This document shows, one piece after another, positions 1 to 6,696 of a stretch of DNA of 10,918 nucleotides. Numbering within the stretch: the first letter of the stretch is position 1; every line of letters begins with the position of its first letter. Source of the stretch: RGIG5579 sp045601445 (lineage in GTDB: Bacteria; Bacillota; Clostridia; Oscillospirales; SIG627); assembly GCA_045601445.1 (NCBI GenBank), contig JAZRZQ010000055.1, positions 1 to 10,918 of the forward strand. The letters are read 5' to 3'. The position numbers were made by a program, and so were the translations under genes. The notes beneath the pieces are model-generated. The model ran no database searches, was not told where the DNA came from, and saw only the letters and a program-made list of their open reading frames with translations.

Positions 1-201
1 GCCATTGAAGATATGCAGCCAGACGAGAACGCTTACGTTGAATTTGTCGTGGATGAAAACTGTGTGTTTGTGATGGGAGACAACCGAAACAACTCTCTCG
101 ACTCCCGCAGCGAGCAGATCGGTAAGCTTGATGAAAGATACATCATCGGCCGCGTGATCATTCGTCTGCTCCCGTTTGACTCATTCGGAAAGGTAGCGTA
201 A
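1..201 (+). CDS. lepB: Signal peptidase I, C-terminal fragment (5' end outside window)
   Basis: Only the last 66 codons are present; the reading frame is open from base 1, so the gene starts upstream of the window. Signal peptidase I is a membrane-bound serine/lysine protease that removes signal peptides from secreted proteins on the outer face of the membrane. The diagnostic piece seen is the conserved box GDNRNNSLDSR at 82-114, which matches the family's last conserved box (GDNRxxSxDSR) near the active site. The tail, ending in a GRVIIRLLPFDSFGKV-like stretch, also fits the family, which usually ends with a 'G+a..R.wPf..fG' segment. The catalytic Ser and Lys would lie in the missing part. 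It overlaps rbgA by one base (TAATG), an arrangement common in Firmicutes. The symbol could equally be a sip name; the family is not in doubt. Confidence 0.93.
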   Translation, partial: AIEDMQPDENAYVEFVVDENCVFVMGDNRNNSLDSRSEQIGKLDERYIIGRVIIRLLPFDSFGKVA

Positions 202-1061
202 TGCCGAGTAATATCATTCAGTGGTTTCCCGGACACATGGCGCAAACGCGCCGAAGCATCAAGGAAAATCTTTCGAGTGTTGATCTCGTTTTCATTCTTC
301 TGGATGCCAGAATCCCCCAAAGCTCCGAGAACCCCGAGATCCGCGATTTGATCGGACAAAAGAAAAGCATCGTGATCCTCAATAAGGCCGATCTTGCCGA
401 CCCTGTCTGCACCGAGAGCTGGCTGAACCATTTCCGCAAAAACGGAAACGGCGCGATTGCCAGCGATTCCAAAACGGGCAGGGGACACGCCCAGCTGATG
501 GCGGAAGCCAAGCGAGTTCTGCACGACAAGATACAGAAAATGCAGGAAAAAGGGATGGAAAAGCCCATCCGCGCGATGGTCGTCGGCATTCCCAACGTGG
601 GAAAATCGACCCTGATTAACCGTTTTGCCGGCACGAAAAAGGCGCAGGCCGAGAACCGTCCCGGTGTAACCAAGACCAAGCAATGGGTACGCGCCTCCAA
701 GGAATTGGAGCTGCTTGATATGCCCGGTGTGCTTTGGCCGAAATTTGAGGATCCCGTCACGGGGGAAAACTTGGCGATGACCGGCGCGATCAAGGATTCG
801 ATCCTGCAAAGCGAGCAGATCGCCGTGCTTCTTTGCGGCCGCTTGATGGAGCGCTACCCCACCCTTTTGTGCGAGCGCTATAAAATCACGCCGGAGGAAA
901 TGCAGGATCTTGACGCATACGACCTTTTCCTCTTAATCGGAAAAAAACGCGGTTTTTTCATCTCCGGAGGCGAGATCAACGAGGAGCGCTGCGCCGCGAT
1001 GCTGCTCGACGAATTTAGAAACGGAACGATCGGGCGGATCTCTCTGGAGGTGGCACCGTGA
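201..1061 (+). CDS. rbgA: Ribosome biogenesis GTPase RbgA (YlqF)
   Basis: A 286-residue circularly permuted GTPase, the usual family length. RbgA binds the immature 50S subunit and drives late assembly in the cytoplasm. The G motifs appear in permuted order: G4 NKAD at residues 61-64, a G5-like SDSKTG at 88-93, G1 (P-loop) GIPNVGKST at 129-137, G2 in RPGVTK at 153-158 and G3 DMPG at 173-176. The N-terminal WFPGHM at 8-13 holds His12, equivalent to the His9 of Bacillus subtilis RbgA proposed to act in GTP hydrolysis. The C-terminal domain (about 190-286) is the RNA-binding part of the family. The ATG at 201 overlaps the lepB stop by one base and has a GGAAAGG site at 187-193. The gene ends in a GTGA overlap with rnhB, so the four genes probably share a transcript. 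Confidence 0.95.
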   Translation: MPSNIIQWFPGHMAQTRRSIKENLSSVDLVFILLDARIPQSSENPEIRDLIGQKKSIVILNKADLADPVCTESWLNHFRKNGNGAIASDSKTGRGHAQLMAEAKRVLHDKIQKMQEKGMEKPIRAMVVGIPNVGKSTLINRFAGTKKAQAENRPGVTKTKQWVRASKELELLDMPGVLWPKFEDPVTGENLAMTGAIKDSILQSEQIAVLLCGRLMERYPTLLCERYKITPEEMQDLDAYDLFLLIGKKRGFFISGGEINEERCAAMLLDEFRNGTIGRISLEVAP

Positions 1062-1657
1062 ATTACGAAATCGAATTAAGCCTGATTCCCTCCCACGCAA
1101 AAACGGTATGCGGTCTTGATGAGGCTGGCAGAGGCCCCTTGGCAGGCCCCGTGTATGCCGGCGCGGTCATTCTTCCCGCAGGCTACGTCCCCGAGGGGCT
1201 CAACGATTCCAAAAAGCTCACGGAGGCAAAGCGCGAGGCTTTGTTTGAAGAGATCACCAAAAACGCACTTGCCTGGGCTTACGGAACGGCAAGCCACGAG
1301 GAGATCGACGAAATCAACATTCTCAACGCGAGTATGCTGGCCATGCGCCGCGCCGTAGAAGCACTCCCCATTCGGCCCGATTTTCTTTTGATTGACGGCA
1401 ACGTGGTACGCGGCTTTTCCATTGAGGCCAAAAGCCTCGTTAAGGGAGATGCCAAAAGCCCGAGTATTGCCGCAGCCTCCATTATTGCCAAGGTTCTGCG
1501 GGATCGCGAATGTGCCGAGATGGCAAAACGCTATCCCGAATACGGCTTTGAAAAGCACAAGGGCTACCCCACCAAGGCTCACTACGAGGCGATCGCCGCA
1601 CACGGCGTTTTGCCGATCCACCGCAAGAGCTTTTTGAAAAAAAGAGGACTTGTATGA
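1058..1657 (+). CDS. rnhB: Ribonuclease HII
   Basis: A 199-residue RNase HII, normal length. The enzyme cuts the RNA strand of RNA-DNA hybrids and removes single ribonucleotides misincorporated in DNA. The N-terminal signature GLDEAGRGPLAGPV lies at residues 19-32. The carboxylate set is visible: Asp21, Glu22, Asp113 in LLIDGN, and Asp131 in KGDAKS; these correspond to Asp16, Glu17, Asp108 and Asp126 of the E. coli enzyme. SIAAASIIAKVLRD (136-149) and YGFEKHKGYPT (162-172) are further family blocks. The start is GTG at 1058, which overlaps the rbgA stop as GTGA; a GGAGG site at 1046-1050 lies seven bases before it. The gene ends in an ATGA overlap with yraN. Confidence 0.96.
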   Translation: MNYEIELSLIPSHAKTVCGLDEAGRGPLAGPVYAGAVILPAGYVPEGLNDSKKLTEAKREALFEEITKNALAWAYGTASHEEIDEINILNASMLAMRRAVEALPIRPDFLLIDGNVVRGFSIEAKSLVKGDAKSPSIAAASIIAKVLRDRECAEMAKRYPEYGFEKHKGYPTKAHYEAIAAHGVLPIHRKSFLKKRGLV

Positions 1658-2037
1658 CCACTCGCGAGTTTGGCCGAAAGGGAGAGTATCTGGCCCGTCT
1701 GTTTTTAGAGAAAAAGGGTCTTGTTTTCATTCGCGCCAATTATTTAAGACGCGGCGGCGAGATTGACCTTGTGATGCAGGAAAACGACGAAATCGTCTTT
1801 GTCGAGGTCAAGACGAGAACGCTCGAGAGCGCAAAGCAATTCGGTCGCGGTTCGGAGCGAATCGACGAAAGAAAGCAACAAAGCATCCGCAAGGCGGCTC
1901 GCACGTTCCTTTCGGAAGAGCCGAATCTGACGCGAGGCTTAACGCCGCGCTTTGACGCCATCGAGATTTATTTGGACCCCGAAAACGAAAAGAAGGTGTC
2001 CGTGCTTTACACACCGTTTGCCTTTTTGGCAAAATAA
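1654..2037 (+). CDS. yraN: UPF0102 / YraN family nuclease-fold protein
   Basis: A 127-residue protein of the UPF0102 (YraN) family, close to the usual 115-125. The family has a restriction-endonuclease-like fold and is often next to rnhB; its cellular role is not settled, so a DNA-repair or recombination role is only inferred. The fold's metal-site pattern is visible: GGEIDLV at residues 34-40 (Glu36, Asp38) followed by EVKTR at 51-55 (Glu51, Lys53), i.e. D-x(12)-E-x-K. The N-terminal GRKGEYLA is also typical. The ATG at 1654 overlaps the rnhB stop (ATGA), with AGAGGA about five bases upstream. It is the last gene of the lepB-rbgA-rnhB-yraN run and is followed within ten bases by a strong hairpin. 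Confidence 0.93.
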   Translation: MTTREFGRKGEYLARLFLEKKGLVFIRANYLRRGGEIDLVMQENDEIVFVEVKTRTLESAKQFGRGSERIDERKQQSIRKAARTFLSEEPNLTRGLTPRFDAIEIYLDPENEKKVSVLYTPFAFLAK

Positions 2038-2066
2038 AAAACAAGCCCCGAAGGGCTTGTTTTAAT
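2036..2066. terminator. Bidirectional intrinsic terminator between yraN and the DUF1540 gene
   Basis: An 8-bp perfect stem, ACAAGCCC (2041-2048) with GGGCTTGT (2053-2060), around a CGAA tetraloop, extended by A's on the left and T's on the right. The plus strand has T's after the stem (yraN side) and the minus strand has a T-rich run after it, so it can end transcripts from both convergent genes. The DUF1540 stop codon sits at the foot of the stem. Confidence 0.85.
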
Positions 2067-2253
2067 TTCGGTTGCGCGGCCGAAACGTGCCGCAGATCGT
2101 GTCGATGCCTGCGGTTGCATAGCTCGGGCCGACGCTGATCTTTCTTGCCGTGCAGTATTCACTCTGATCGTTGTAAACGCAGTTTTTGACGTTACACTGA
2201 ATGCCGTGAATATGCTCGGGTACCGAACCGGAGTCCAACGTGATTCCTTCCAT
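2062..2253 (-). CDS. DUF1540 domain small cysteine protein
   Basis: A 63-residue protein with one DUF1540-type unit. Its core starts as GIQCNVKNCVYN (residues 17-28) and ends near CGTF (54-57), with four cysteines at 20, 25, 34 and 54. The spacing suggests a small metal-binding (probably zinc) or disulphide unit; that is inference, and the family has no known biochemical role. The reading frame is open 30 codons further upstream, but the upstream peptide is hydrophobic and unlike the family. The ATG at 2253 is preceded by GGTGG with eight bases of spacing, so I place the start there. The gene is convergent with yraN, shares its terminator, and is divergent from the metallophosphoesterase. A sigma-G-like promoter lies just upstream, which would place expression in the forespore. 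Confidence 0.8.
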   Translation of the reverse strand: MEGITLDSGSVPEHIHGIQCNVKNCVYNDQSEYCTARKISVGPSYATAGIDTICGTFRPRNRN

Positions 2254-2280
2254 GGTTTGTTCCACCACCCTTTCTTTTTT

Positions 2281-2288
2281 TGTATTAT
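2281..2288 (+). promoter_or_regulatory. Possible -10 element for the metallophosphoesterase gene
   Basis: TATTAT at 2283-2288, directly preceded by TG, matches the sigma-A -10 in five of six positions. No good -35 is seen at 16-18 bases upstream, so the promoter may depend on the TG or be misplaced. It coincides with the -10 of the opposite-strand candidate. Confidence 0.25.
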
Positions 2289-2312
2289 GTGCAAAAAAGA
2301 GGCAAATGATAC
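2283..2312 (-). promoter_or_regulatory. Candidate sigma-G-type promoter for the DUF1540 gene
   Basis: Read on the minus strand, GTATC (2312-2308) is followed after exactly 18 bases by CATAATA (2289-2283). The Bacillus sigma-G pattern is roughly GnATR, about 18 bases, then CATnnTA, so the -10 is a full match and the -35 has one mismatch. The predicted start of transcription near 2275 would leave a leader of about 22 bases before the ATG, with the GGTGG site inside it. This is pattern matching only; no alignment or expression data were available. Confidence 0.4.
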
Positions 2313-2329
2313 GAAAGGAGTCTTTCTTT

Positions 2330-3049
2330 ATGGCGCTGTTCACACTATCCGACCTGCACCTGTCCTTTTCGGTCGAAAAGCCGATGGACGTGTTTGGCTG
2401 TCAATGGAATCATTTTGAAGAAAAATTGAAGGAATATTGGGAATATCTCGTGCGCGAAGAAGACACCGTCGTCATCCCCGGTGATATTTCTTGGGGTATG
2501 ACCCTGCAAGAGGCCGCCGAGGATCTTCGCTTCATCCACCGCCTTCCCGGAACAAAGATTTTAATGAAGGGGAATCACGATTATTGGTGGTCCTCCCTGC
2601 AAAAGCTTTCGCTCTTTCGCGAAGAAGAGGGTCTTGACAGCCTTTTGTTTTTGCAAAACGACGCATATCTTGCGCAGGGAAAGATCATCTGTGGCTCTCG
2701 CGGCTGGATGTGCGAGGACAAAATGACCGAGCAGGACGAAAAAATTCTGCGACGCGAAGCCATCCGCTTCGAGATCTCCCTGCAAAAGGCCGAGCGCTTG
2801 GCCGAGGAGCAGGTCGCACAAGGCAACGCTCGCCCCGAGTGTGTCGTTTTTTCCCACTATCCCGTCGTCAGCGCGACACTGCGAGAAAACCCCATTCTCG
2901 ACGTCTTAAAGCGCTATCGGGTCAAGCGGGTGTATTACGGACACCTACATAATTGGGGAACGAAGCCCCTTTATGAATCGGAGTCAGGGATCGAATTTAC
3001 CTTAGTATCCTCCGATTATCGCAATTTTACTCCGGTACGAATCGATTAA
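2330..3049 (+). CDS. Calcineurin-like metallophosphoesterase (COG1768-like)
   Basis: A 239-residue predicted phosphohydrolase using two metal ions; the substrate is unknown. All metallophosphoesterase blocks are present in order: SDLHLSF (Asp8, His10), PGDISWG (Asp52), KGNHDYWW (Asn82, His83, Asp84), SHYP (His176) and YYGHLHN (His205, His207). The GDISWG and GNHDYWW forms are, as I recall them, those of the COG1768 predicted phosphohydrolases common in Clostridia. There is no signal peptide or membrane segment, so it is cytoplasmic. The frame runs open 90 bases further upstream, but the ATG at 2330 has a clear GAAAGGAG site at 2313-2320 with nine bases of spacing and starts directly at the first motif; it is the better start. 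It is a single-gene unit, divergent from the DUF1540 gene, with its own terminator. Confidence 0.9.
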   Translation: MALFTLSDLHLSFSVEKPMDVFGCQWNHFEEKLKEYWEYLVREEDTVVIPGDISWGMTLQEAAEDLRFIHRLPGTKILMKGNHDYWWSSLQKLSLFREEEGLDSLLFLQNDAYLAQGKIICGSRGWMCEDKMTEQDEKILRREAIRFEISLQKAERLAEEQVAQGNARPECVVFSHYPVVSATLRENPILDVLKRYRVKRVYYGHLHNWGTKPLYESESGIEFTLVSSDYRNFTPVRID

Positions 3050-3078
3050 AGGAAGCCGAATTTCGGCTTCCTTTTTTT
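3048..3078 (+). terminator. Intrinsic terminator of the metallophosphoesterase gene
   Basis: A 12-bp perfect stem (3048-3059 with 3063-3074; core GGAAGCC/GGCTTCC) with a three-base loop, running into seven T's (3072-3078). The gene's TAA stop lies in the first stem arm. Confidence 0.92.
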
Positions 3079-3100
3079 GTTCTCTTTTTTCTTTTCCCCG

Positions 3101-3125
3101 CATAGGTTGAAGTAGAATGTGAGGA
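3101..3125 (+). promoter_or_regulatory. Candidate sigma-E -10 element and ribosome binding site of spoIIIAA
   Basis: CATAGGTT at 3101-3108 resembles the sigma-E -10 pattern (CATACAnT) in six of eight positions. It lies where a promoter is expected: just after the previous terminator and about 30 bases before the spoIIIAA ATG. The region upstream is pyrimidine-rich and shows no convincing -35. The operon is sigma-E driven in Bacillus subtilis. GTGAGGA at 3119-3125 is the ribosome binding site, eight bases before the ATG at 3134. Confidence 0.4.
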
Positions 3126-3133
3126 CAGAAAAA

Positions 3134-4039
3134 ATGAACGAACTGAAAAAGCACTTGAATCTCTTTCCCGCGCGTATCCGAAAAGCGCTAAACGCCTTCG
3201 ACGCTTGGGATCGCATCCGCGAAATCCGCCTTCGCTGTGAGCTTCCCCTCTCCCTGACCTCCTACGATGGAAACATCTTCCTGTCGGAAACGGGACAGCC
3301 CTCCTATTTTGACAGAGCGATGCGATGCACGGCCTGCGAAATCCGCGAGCTGGTCTCTTCGTTTTGCTCCGGTTCGGTCTATCGCTACCTTGACACCCTC
3401 AAGGACGGCTTTCTGGTCGACGAGAGCGGTTGGCGGCTGGGGCTTTGTCCCGATCGAAGTCAAAGGTTTTCTCATCTACCCGAGCGATTTGAGGGAGCAA
3501 ACCTTCGCCTGCCGCGAAGTATCCCGAATGCGGCGGCCGAGCTGATTTCGTACTTTTCATCGCGTGCGCTCTCCTCCACGCTTCTTCTCTCCCCACCGGG
3601 CGACGGAAAAACGACCATGCTTCGTTCCCTTGCCTGCTCCCTGTCTCGGGGAGACGGAAAACGAGCACTTCGAGTCGCCGTGATTGATGAAAGACAGGAG
3701 CTGTTCCCCGCTTGCTTTCGCGAAGAGCTCGGGCTGTGCGACGTTCTTTCCGGCTACTCGAAGGCAGAAGGGCTTGAAATTGCCACACGCATTTTTTCAC
3801 CCGAAATCATTGTCTGCGATGAGATCGGAAGTGCAGAGGACGTGAACGCCATTCTTTCACACTGCCACGGGGGCTCTCTCTTCTTTGCCTCCGCACACGC
3901 CGAATCCCGCCATCCCGAGGCGCTTCGCCCAAGCGTCAAGCGTCTGATCGACGAGGGCGTCTTTCAGACGATCGCGTTTTTGGAGCGGATTCCATCGCCG
4001 CGATTCAGCGCAAAGCTTCATATTACCTCGTTGCGATGA
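3134..4039 (+). CDS. spoIIIAA: Stage III sporulation protein AA, ATPase
   Basis: A 301-residue AAA/secretion-type ATPase, close to the roughly 307 of Bacillus subtilis. It is thought to power the SpoIIIA-SpoIIQ channel from the mother-cell cytoplasm. Walker A is SPPGDGKTTMLRSLA at residues 153-167 and Walker B is PEIIVCDEIG at 223-232. VIDERQEL (184-191) corresponds to the family's 'VDERsEi' block and SAHAES (253-258) to its conserved AH segment. The stretch at 105-125, between GLC and NLRLP, looks shorter and less typical than in other members. An in-frame GTG at 3119 falls inside the ribosome binding site, so I take the ATG at 3134 as the start. The gene heads the spoIIIA operon and overlaps spoIIIAB as ATGA. 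Confidence 0.95.
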   Translation: MNELKKHLNLFPARIRKALNAFDAWDRIREIRLRCELPLSLTSYDGNIFLSETGQPSYFDRAMRCTACEIRELVSSFCSGSVYRYLDTLKDGFLVDESGWRLGLCPDRSQRFSHLPERFEGANLRLPRSIPNAAAELISYFSSRALSSTLLLSPPGDGKTTMLRSLACSLSRGDGKRALRVAVIDERQELFPACFREELGLCDVLSGYSKAEGLEIATRIFSPEIIVCDEIGSAEDVNAILSHCHGGSLFFASAHAESRHPEALRPSVKRLIDEGVFQTIAFLERIPSPRFSAKLHITSLR

Positions 4040-4536
4040 AGCTCACGGCGCTTTTTCAGATCGCCTCCTGCGCGGTGCTGATCGGCTATTGGAAGGGTGA
4101 GAGTATTCGAAAAAAAGCAAGGCTGCAAACGGAATTGCTCTCTTTTTTTCAGCACCTTTCTTTTCAGATCGAAGTCTTTTCGCGCGCGCAGAATGAAATC
4201 TACAGCGCCTTCTCCGCAAAGCTCCTCTGCCAAGTCGGTTTTTTGGACCGTTTGCAAGAGGAGTTCGACCAAAATCCGTCGGGAACACTCTATCGCGCGG
4301 CAAGCTGGTTGTGTTCCACGCAGGAAATTTGCGGCGAGGTGCGCGATCTGATCCTGAATTATTGTTCAGGGTTCGGGATGCGCTCGCGAGAAAGAGAATT
4401 GCAGGAGGCACAAATGCTTCTCAAGGCCCTTTCACCGATAATAGAGAAGGAAAGCAATATGGCTGAGCATTCCATTCGTTTGGCAAGGCTCGTCGGCTTT
4501 ACGGTAGGAATGGGAATTATCATCATACTATGGTAG
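4036..4536 (+). CDS. spoIIIAB: Stage III sporulation protein AB
   Basis: A 166-residue protein (about 171 in Bacillus subtilis). It has one membrane segment at each end: residues about 3-18 and a very hydrophobic C-terminal segment at about 150-165 ending in IIIILW. The region between is mostly helical and contains the LSFQIEVF and EAQMLLKALSPIIEKE stretches expected of the family, which is distantly related to type II secretion GspF proteins. It is an inner part of the mother-cell side of the SpoIIIA complex. The start ATG overlaps the spoIIIAA stop (ATGA) and no clear ribosome binding site precedes it, so translation is probably coupled to spoIIIAA. Identification rests on position in the operon and overall topology as much as on motifs. 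Confidence 0.92.
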   Translation: MKLTALFQIASCAVLIGYWKGESIRKKARLQTELLSFFQHLSFQIEVFSRAQNEIYSAFSAKLLCQVGFLDRLQEEFDQNPSGTLYRAASWLCSTQEICGEVRDLILNYCSGFGMRSRERELQEAQMLLKALSPIIEKESNMAEHSIRLARLVGFTVGMGIIIILW

Positions 4537-4545
4537 GAGAAAACA

Positions 4546-4740
4546 ATGGATGTAACCTTGATTTTAAAAATAGCGGGCGTGGGTATGCTGGCCAGTGTTC
4601 TGTGTCAAGTCCTCTCCAAAAGCGGCAAGGACGAGCAAGCCGGCTACGTGACGCTGGGCGGAATCGTCATCGTTTTGCTTCTTTTGGTCAGTGAAATCGC
4701 TTCCCTGATCCAAACGGTGCGCAACACCTTCGGAATATGA
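4546..4740 (+). CDS. spoIIIAC: Stage III sporulation protein AC
   Basis: A 64-residue membrane protein, the normal size. It has two membrane segments, about residues 4-23 and 34-57, separated by a short polar turn with SGKDEQAGY (25-33); a 'GK.EqA' turn is typical of the family. It is part of the membrane base of the SpoIIIA channel, likely together with the related SpoIIIAD. TAGGAGA at 4534-4540 overlaps the spoIIIAB stop and lies five bases before the ATG. Its own stop overlaps the start of spoIIIAD as ATGA. Confidence 0.95.
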   Translation: MDVTLILKIAGVGMLASVLCQVLSKSGKDEQAGYVTLGGIVIVLLLLVSEIASLIQTVRNTFGI

Positions 4741-5123
4741 CAGCGATCCTGCCGCTTTGCTTTTTTGCGATCCTTTGCGTGATCCTGCAACGTCTCGGCG
4801 GAGAGCTGGCTCCTAAATTCAAGGGCTTTCTCGCTTGCGGCGCAGGCTGCGTCTTTTTTCTGTTATGGGTTCGCTATCTTGCGCCGTTTTTTTCTTATCT
4901 GAACACCCTGATCTCCCAAACCGAGCTTCAAGAGCCCTTTTCTCTCTTATTAAAAGCGCTCGGAATCGCTTTGGTCACCTCCGTCAGCGCAAGCATCTGT
5001 CGCGATCTGGGGGAAGAAGGAGTCGCCGCAAAGCTGGAAGTATGTGCCAAGGGAGTGATCCTTTCGCTGTCCCTTCCGTTGTTAAAACAAATACTGCAAT
5101 TCGTTGGAGAAATGACAAGTTGA
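4737..5123 (+). CDS. spoIIIAD: Stage III sporulation protein AD
   Basis: A 128-residue membrane protein (about 133 in Bacillus subtilis). Membrane segments are at about residues 3-18, 30-52, 68-86 and 105-123. The hallmark block ICRDLGEEGVAAKLEVCAKG at 87-106 matches the conserved 'iCrDaGe.alA.K.E..gK' stretch of SpoIIIAD. It is a membrane component of the mother-cell side of the channel. The start overlaps spoIIIAC (ATGA) and the end overlaps the TTG start of spoIIIAE, so all three are tightly coupled. Confidence 0.95.
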   Translation: MTAILPLCFFAILCVILQRLGGELAPKFKGFLACGAGCVFFLLWVRYLAPFFSYLNTLISQTELQEPFSLLLKALGIALVTSVSASICRDLGEEGVAAKLEVCAKGVILSLSLPLLKQILQFVGEMTS

Positions 5124-6241
5124 AATTAAAAGGAATACGCTCTCTCCTGTGCCTTCTGATCTGCTTGCTTCTCGTAAGCACTCCCGCCTATGCGCAGGGA
5201 GAAGAGGAAAGCATTCGAGATTTTGCCCAAACCGACCGGATCCTGCAGGCCGCCCCCGAGCCTTTGGATCGCGATGCGCTTTCGCAAGCCATTTCAAACG
5301 GGGATGTCAGCGGGGTCTTTGGCGAAATTGGGACTGCCCTTCTCTCCCTCGTCTCTCTTGAGGGGAAACAAGCGCTATCTTTTTTCGCAGGACTTTGCAT
5401 CATCCTGCTTCTCGGCGCGATGACAGAAGCCGTGCGCTCCTCCTTTACGGGAACAAAAATCGAAACCGCGCTGGATCTGATCTTTCTTCTCGTCCTTTCT
5501 CTTTACGCCTTCCGTGCGCTGGAAAGCTCCTTTTCCTTAACGAAAAACGCCCTCGGACAGGCAAACGCCTTTATGCTTGCCGTGCTCCCCGTGACCACTC
5601 TGCTTTTGAGTCTCTCGGGCTCGATCGGCTCGGCAAATCTTCTTTACGCCAACCTTTCTCTTGTCGTCAGCTTTGTATCAAGCTTTGTTTCAACAACCCT
5701 CTTCCCCATGTTAAAGGGTCTGTTCGCACTCACACTCGTCGACGGCTTTTCCGACGTTGACTTAAATTCTCTGCTCGCTTTCCTGAAAAAGAGCGTCAAG
5801 GTCATCTGCGTTTTGCTCTTTACGCTGCTCTCGGCTCTGCTTTCGATGCAAAACGCCCTTGCCGTGGCGAAGGATTCTCTGGCAATGCGCGGTGTTCGCT
5901 TCGCGGCAGGGAATTTCATCCCCGTAGTCGGTTCTTTGGTTGGAGAAGCATCTCGCACCCTGAGTGCCTCCTTAAAGCTGGTACGAAGCGAATGCGGAAT
6001 CCTATGCGTCGCGGTGATCCTCTTTGTGATCCTGCAACCGATTTTAACCATCGGACTCAAAAAGCTTTCGCTTCGCTTTGCGGCAGCGGTCGCAAAGATT
6101 TTAAACGTCAAGCGATGTGCTCTTTTTCTGGAGCAAATCGGCTCTTTACTCGATCTGATGGGAGCGCTTCTCATCTCACACGGGGTCTATCTGGTCTTTT
6201 ACATCACGCTGTTTTTACAAAACAAAGGGAGTCTCGGATGA
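5120..6241 (+). CDS. spoIIIAE: Stage III sporulation protein AE
   Basis: A 373-residue multi-pass membrane protein (about 399 in Bacillus subtilis) of the SpoIIIA channel. The start is a TTG at 5120 that overlaps the spoIIIAD stop (TTGA). TTGGAGA ends nine bases before it, and the protein then begins with a basic, hydrophobic signal peptide with a likely cleavage site after AYA (residue 25). No ATG or GTG gives as sensible a start; the frame stays open upstream inside spoIIIAD, but that part is out-of-frame spoIIIAD sequence. About seven membrane segments follow, from residue 87 to 368. The strongest family block is RFAAGNFIPVVGSLVGEA at 260-277, preceded by QNALAVAKDSLAMRG. The end overlaps spoIIIAF as ATGA. 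Confidence 0.95.
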   Translation: MKLKGIRSLLCLLICLLLVSTPAYAQGEEESIRDFAQTDRILQAAPEPLDRDALSQAISNGDVSGVFGEIGTALLSLVSLEGKQALSFFAGLCIILLLGAMTEAVRSSFTGTKIETALDLIFLLVLSLYAFRALESSFSLTKNALGQANAFMLAVLPVTTLLLSLSGSIGSANLLYANLSLVVSFVSSFVSTTLFPMLKGLFALTLVDGFSDVDLNSLLAFLKKSVKVICVLLFTLLSALLSMQNALAVAKDSLAMRGVRFAAGNFIPVVGSLVGEASRTLSASLKLVRSECGILCVAVILFVILQPILTIGLKKLSLRFAAAVAKILNVKRCALFLEQIGSLLDLMGALLISHGVYLVFYITLFLQNKGSLG

Positions 6242-6696
6242 ATTCTTGGCTGAATCTTCTGATCGTCATCTCCGTGATCGGAATGGGAGTCAGGGCGCTC
6301 ATTCCAAACGGAGAAAAATCGCCTCTTTACCCGGCGATCAAGCTCTTGCTTTCACTCCTTCTGATCCTGACGGTGTTCACACCTCTGATTGGGCTGATAA
6401 AGTCAAAGCCGCTTTTCTCTTTCGATCATGCTGAGATTTCATCGCCCCCCTTTTCATCACAGGAGCTTCTGCTCTATCGAAGCGCCGAAGAGCTTCGCGA
6501 TGCCGCGCAAAAAGCCCATCCGAGCGTTCACTTCTCCATAGAGGTATATACCAAAGACGACGGCATCTTCGATTACGTTTGCGTGCGAAGCGATCAAATG
6601 GAGGATGCCGAGCGGATCGCGATTTTTTTGGAAAACAATTTTCAAATCAAGGCAACAGCAAAAGAAAACGAAAAGGAAGGAGTCAAGCCGCTATGA
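6238..6696 (+). CDS. spoIIIAF: Stage III sporulation protein AF
   Basis: A 152-residue protein, shorter than the roughly 206 of Bacillus subtilis. Two membrane segments (about residues 4-20 and 33-54) are followed by a soluble domain of about 95 residues. Its last half, with SIEVYTKDDG and an alternating hydrophobic pattern ending near FQIKATAKE, looks like the small alpha/beta ring-building-type fold proposed for this family. It is a channel component in the outer forespore membrane. The frame is open far upstream inside spoIIIAE, but the ATG at 6238 overlaps the spoIIIAE stop (ATGA), follows an AAAGGGAG site and starts the membrane segment, so I place the start there. The end overlaps spoIIIAG as ATGA. 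Confidence 0.9.
   Translation: MNSWLNLLIVISVIGMGVRALIPNGEKSPLYPAIKLLLSLLLILTVFTPLIGLIKSKPLFSFDHAEISSPPFSSQELLLYRSAEELRDAAQKAHPSVHFSIEVYTKDDGIFDYVCVRSDQMEDAERIAIFLENNFQIKATAKENEKEGVKPL

Noticed and set aside
33..809. Long open frame (258 codons) on the minus strand across lepB and rbgA
   Set aside because: It lies opposite rbgA, which has all its GTPase motifs; the antisense peptide shows no family motif and no ribosome binding site.
2254..2343. Longer N-terminus for the DUF1540 protein (extra 30 residues with a hydrophobic stretch)
   Set aside because: It would run across the promoter region and the phosphoesterase start, and it lacks a ribosome binding site; the ATG at 2253 fits better.
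4835..5119. In-frame upstream extension of spoIIIAE as a longer N-terminus
   Set aside because: It is out-of-frame spoIIIAD sequence, and using it would bury the signal peptide that begins at 5120.
5992..6237. In-frame upstream extension of spoIIIAF
   Set aside because: It overlaps the conserved end of spoIIIAE; the ATG at 6238 has its own ribosome binding site and an ATGA overlap.
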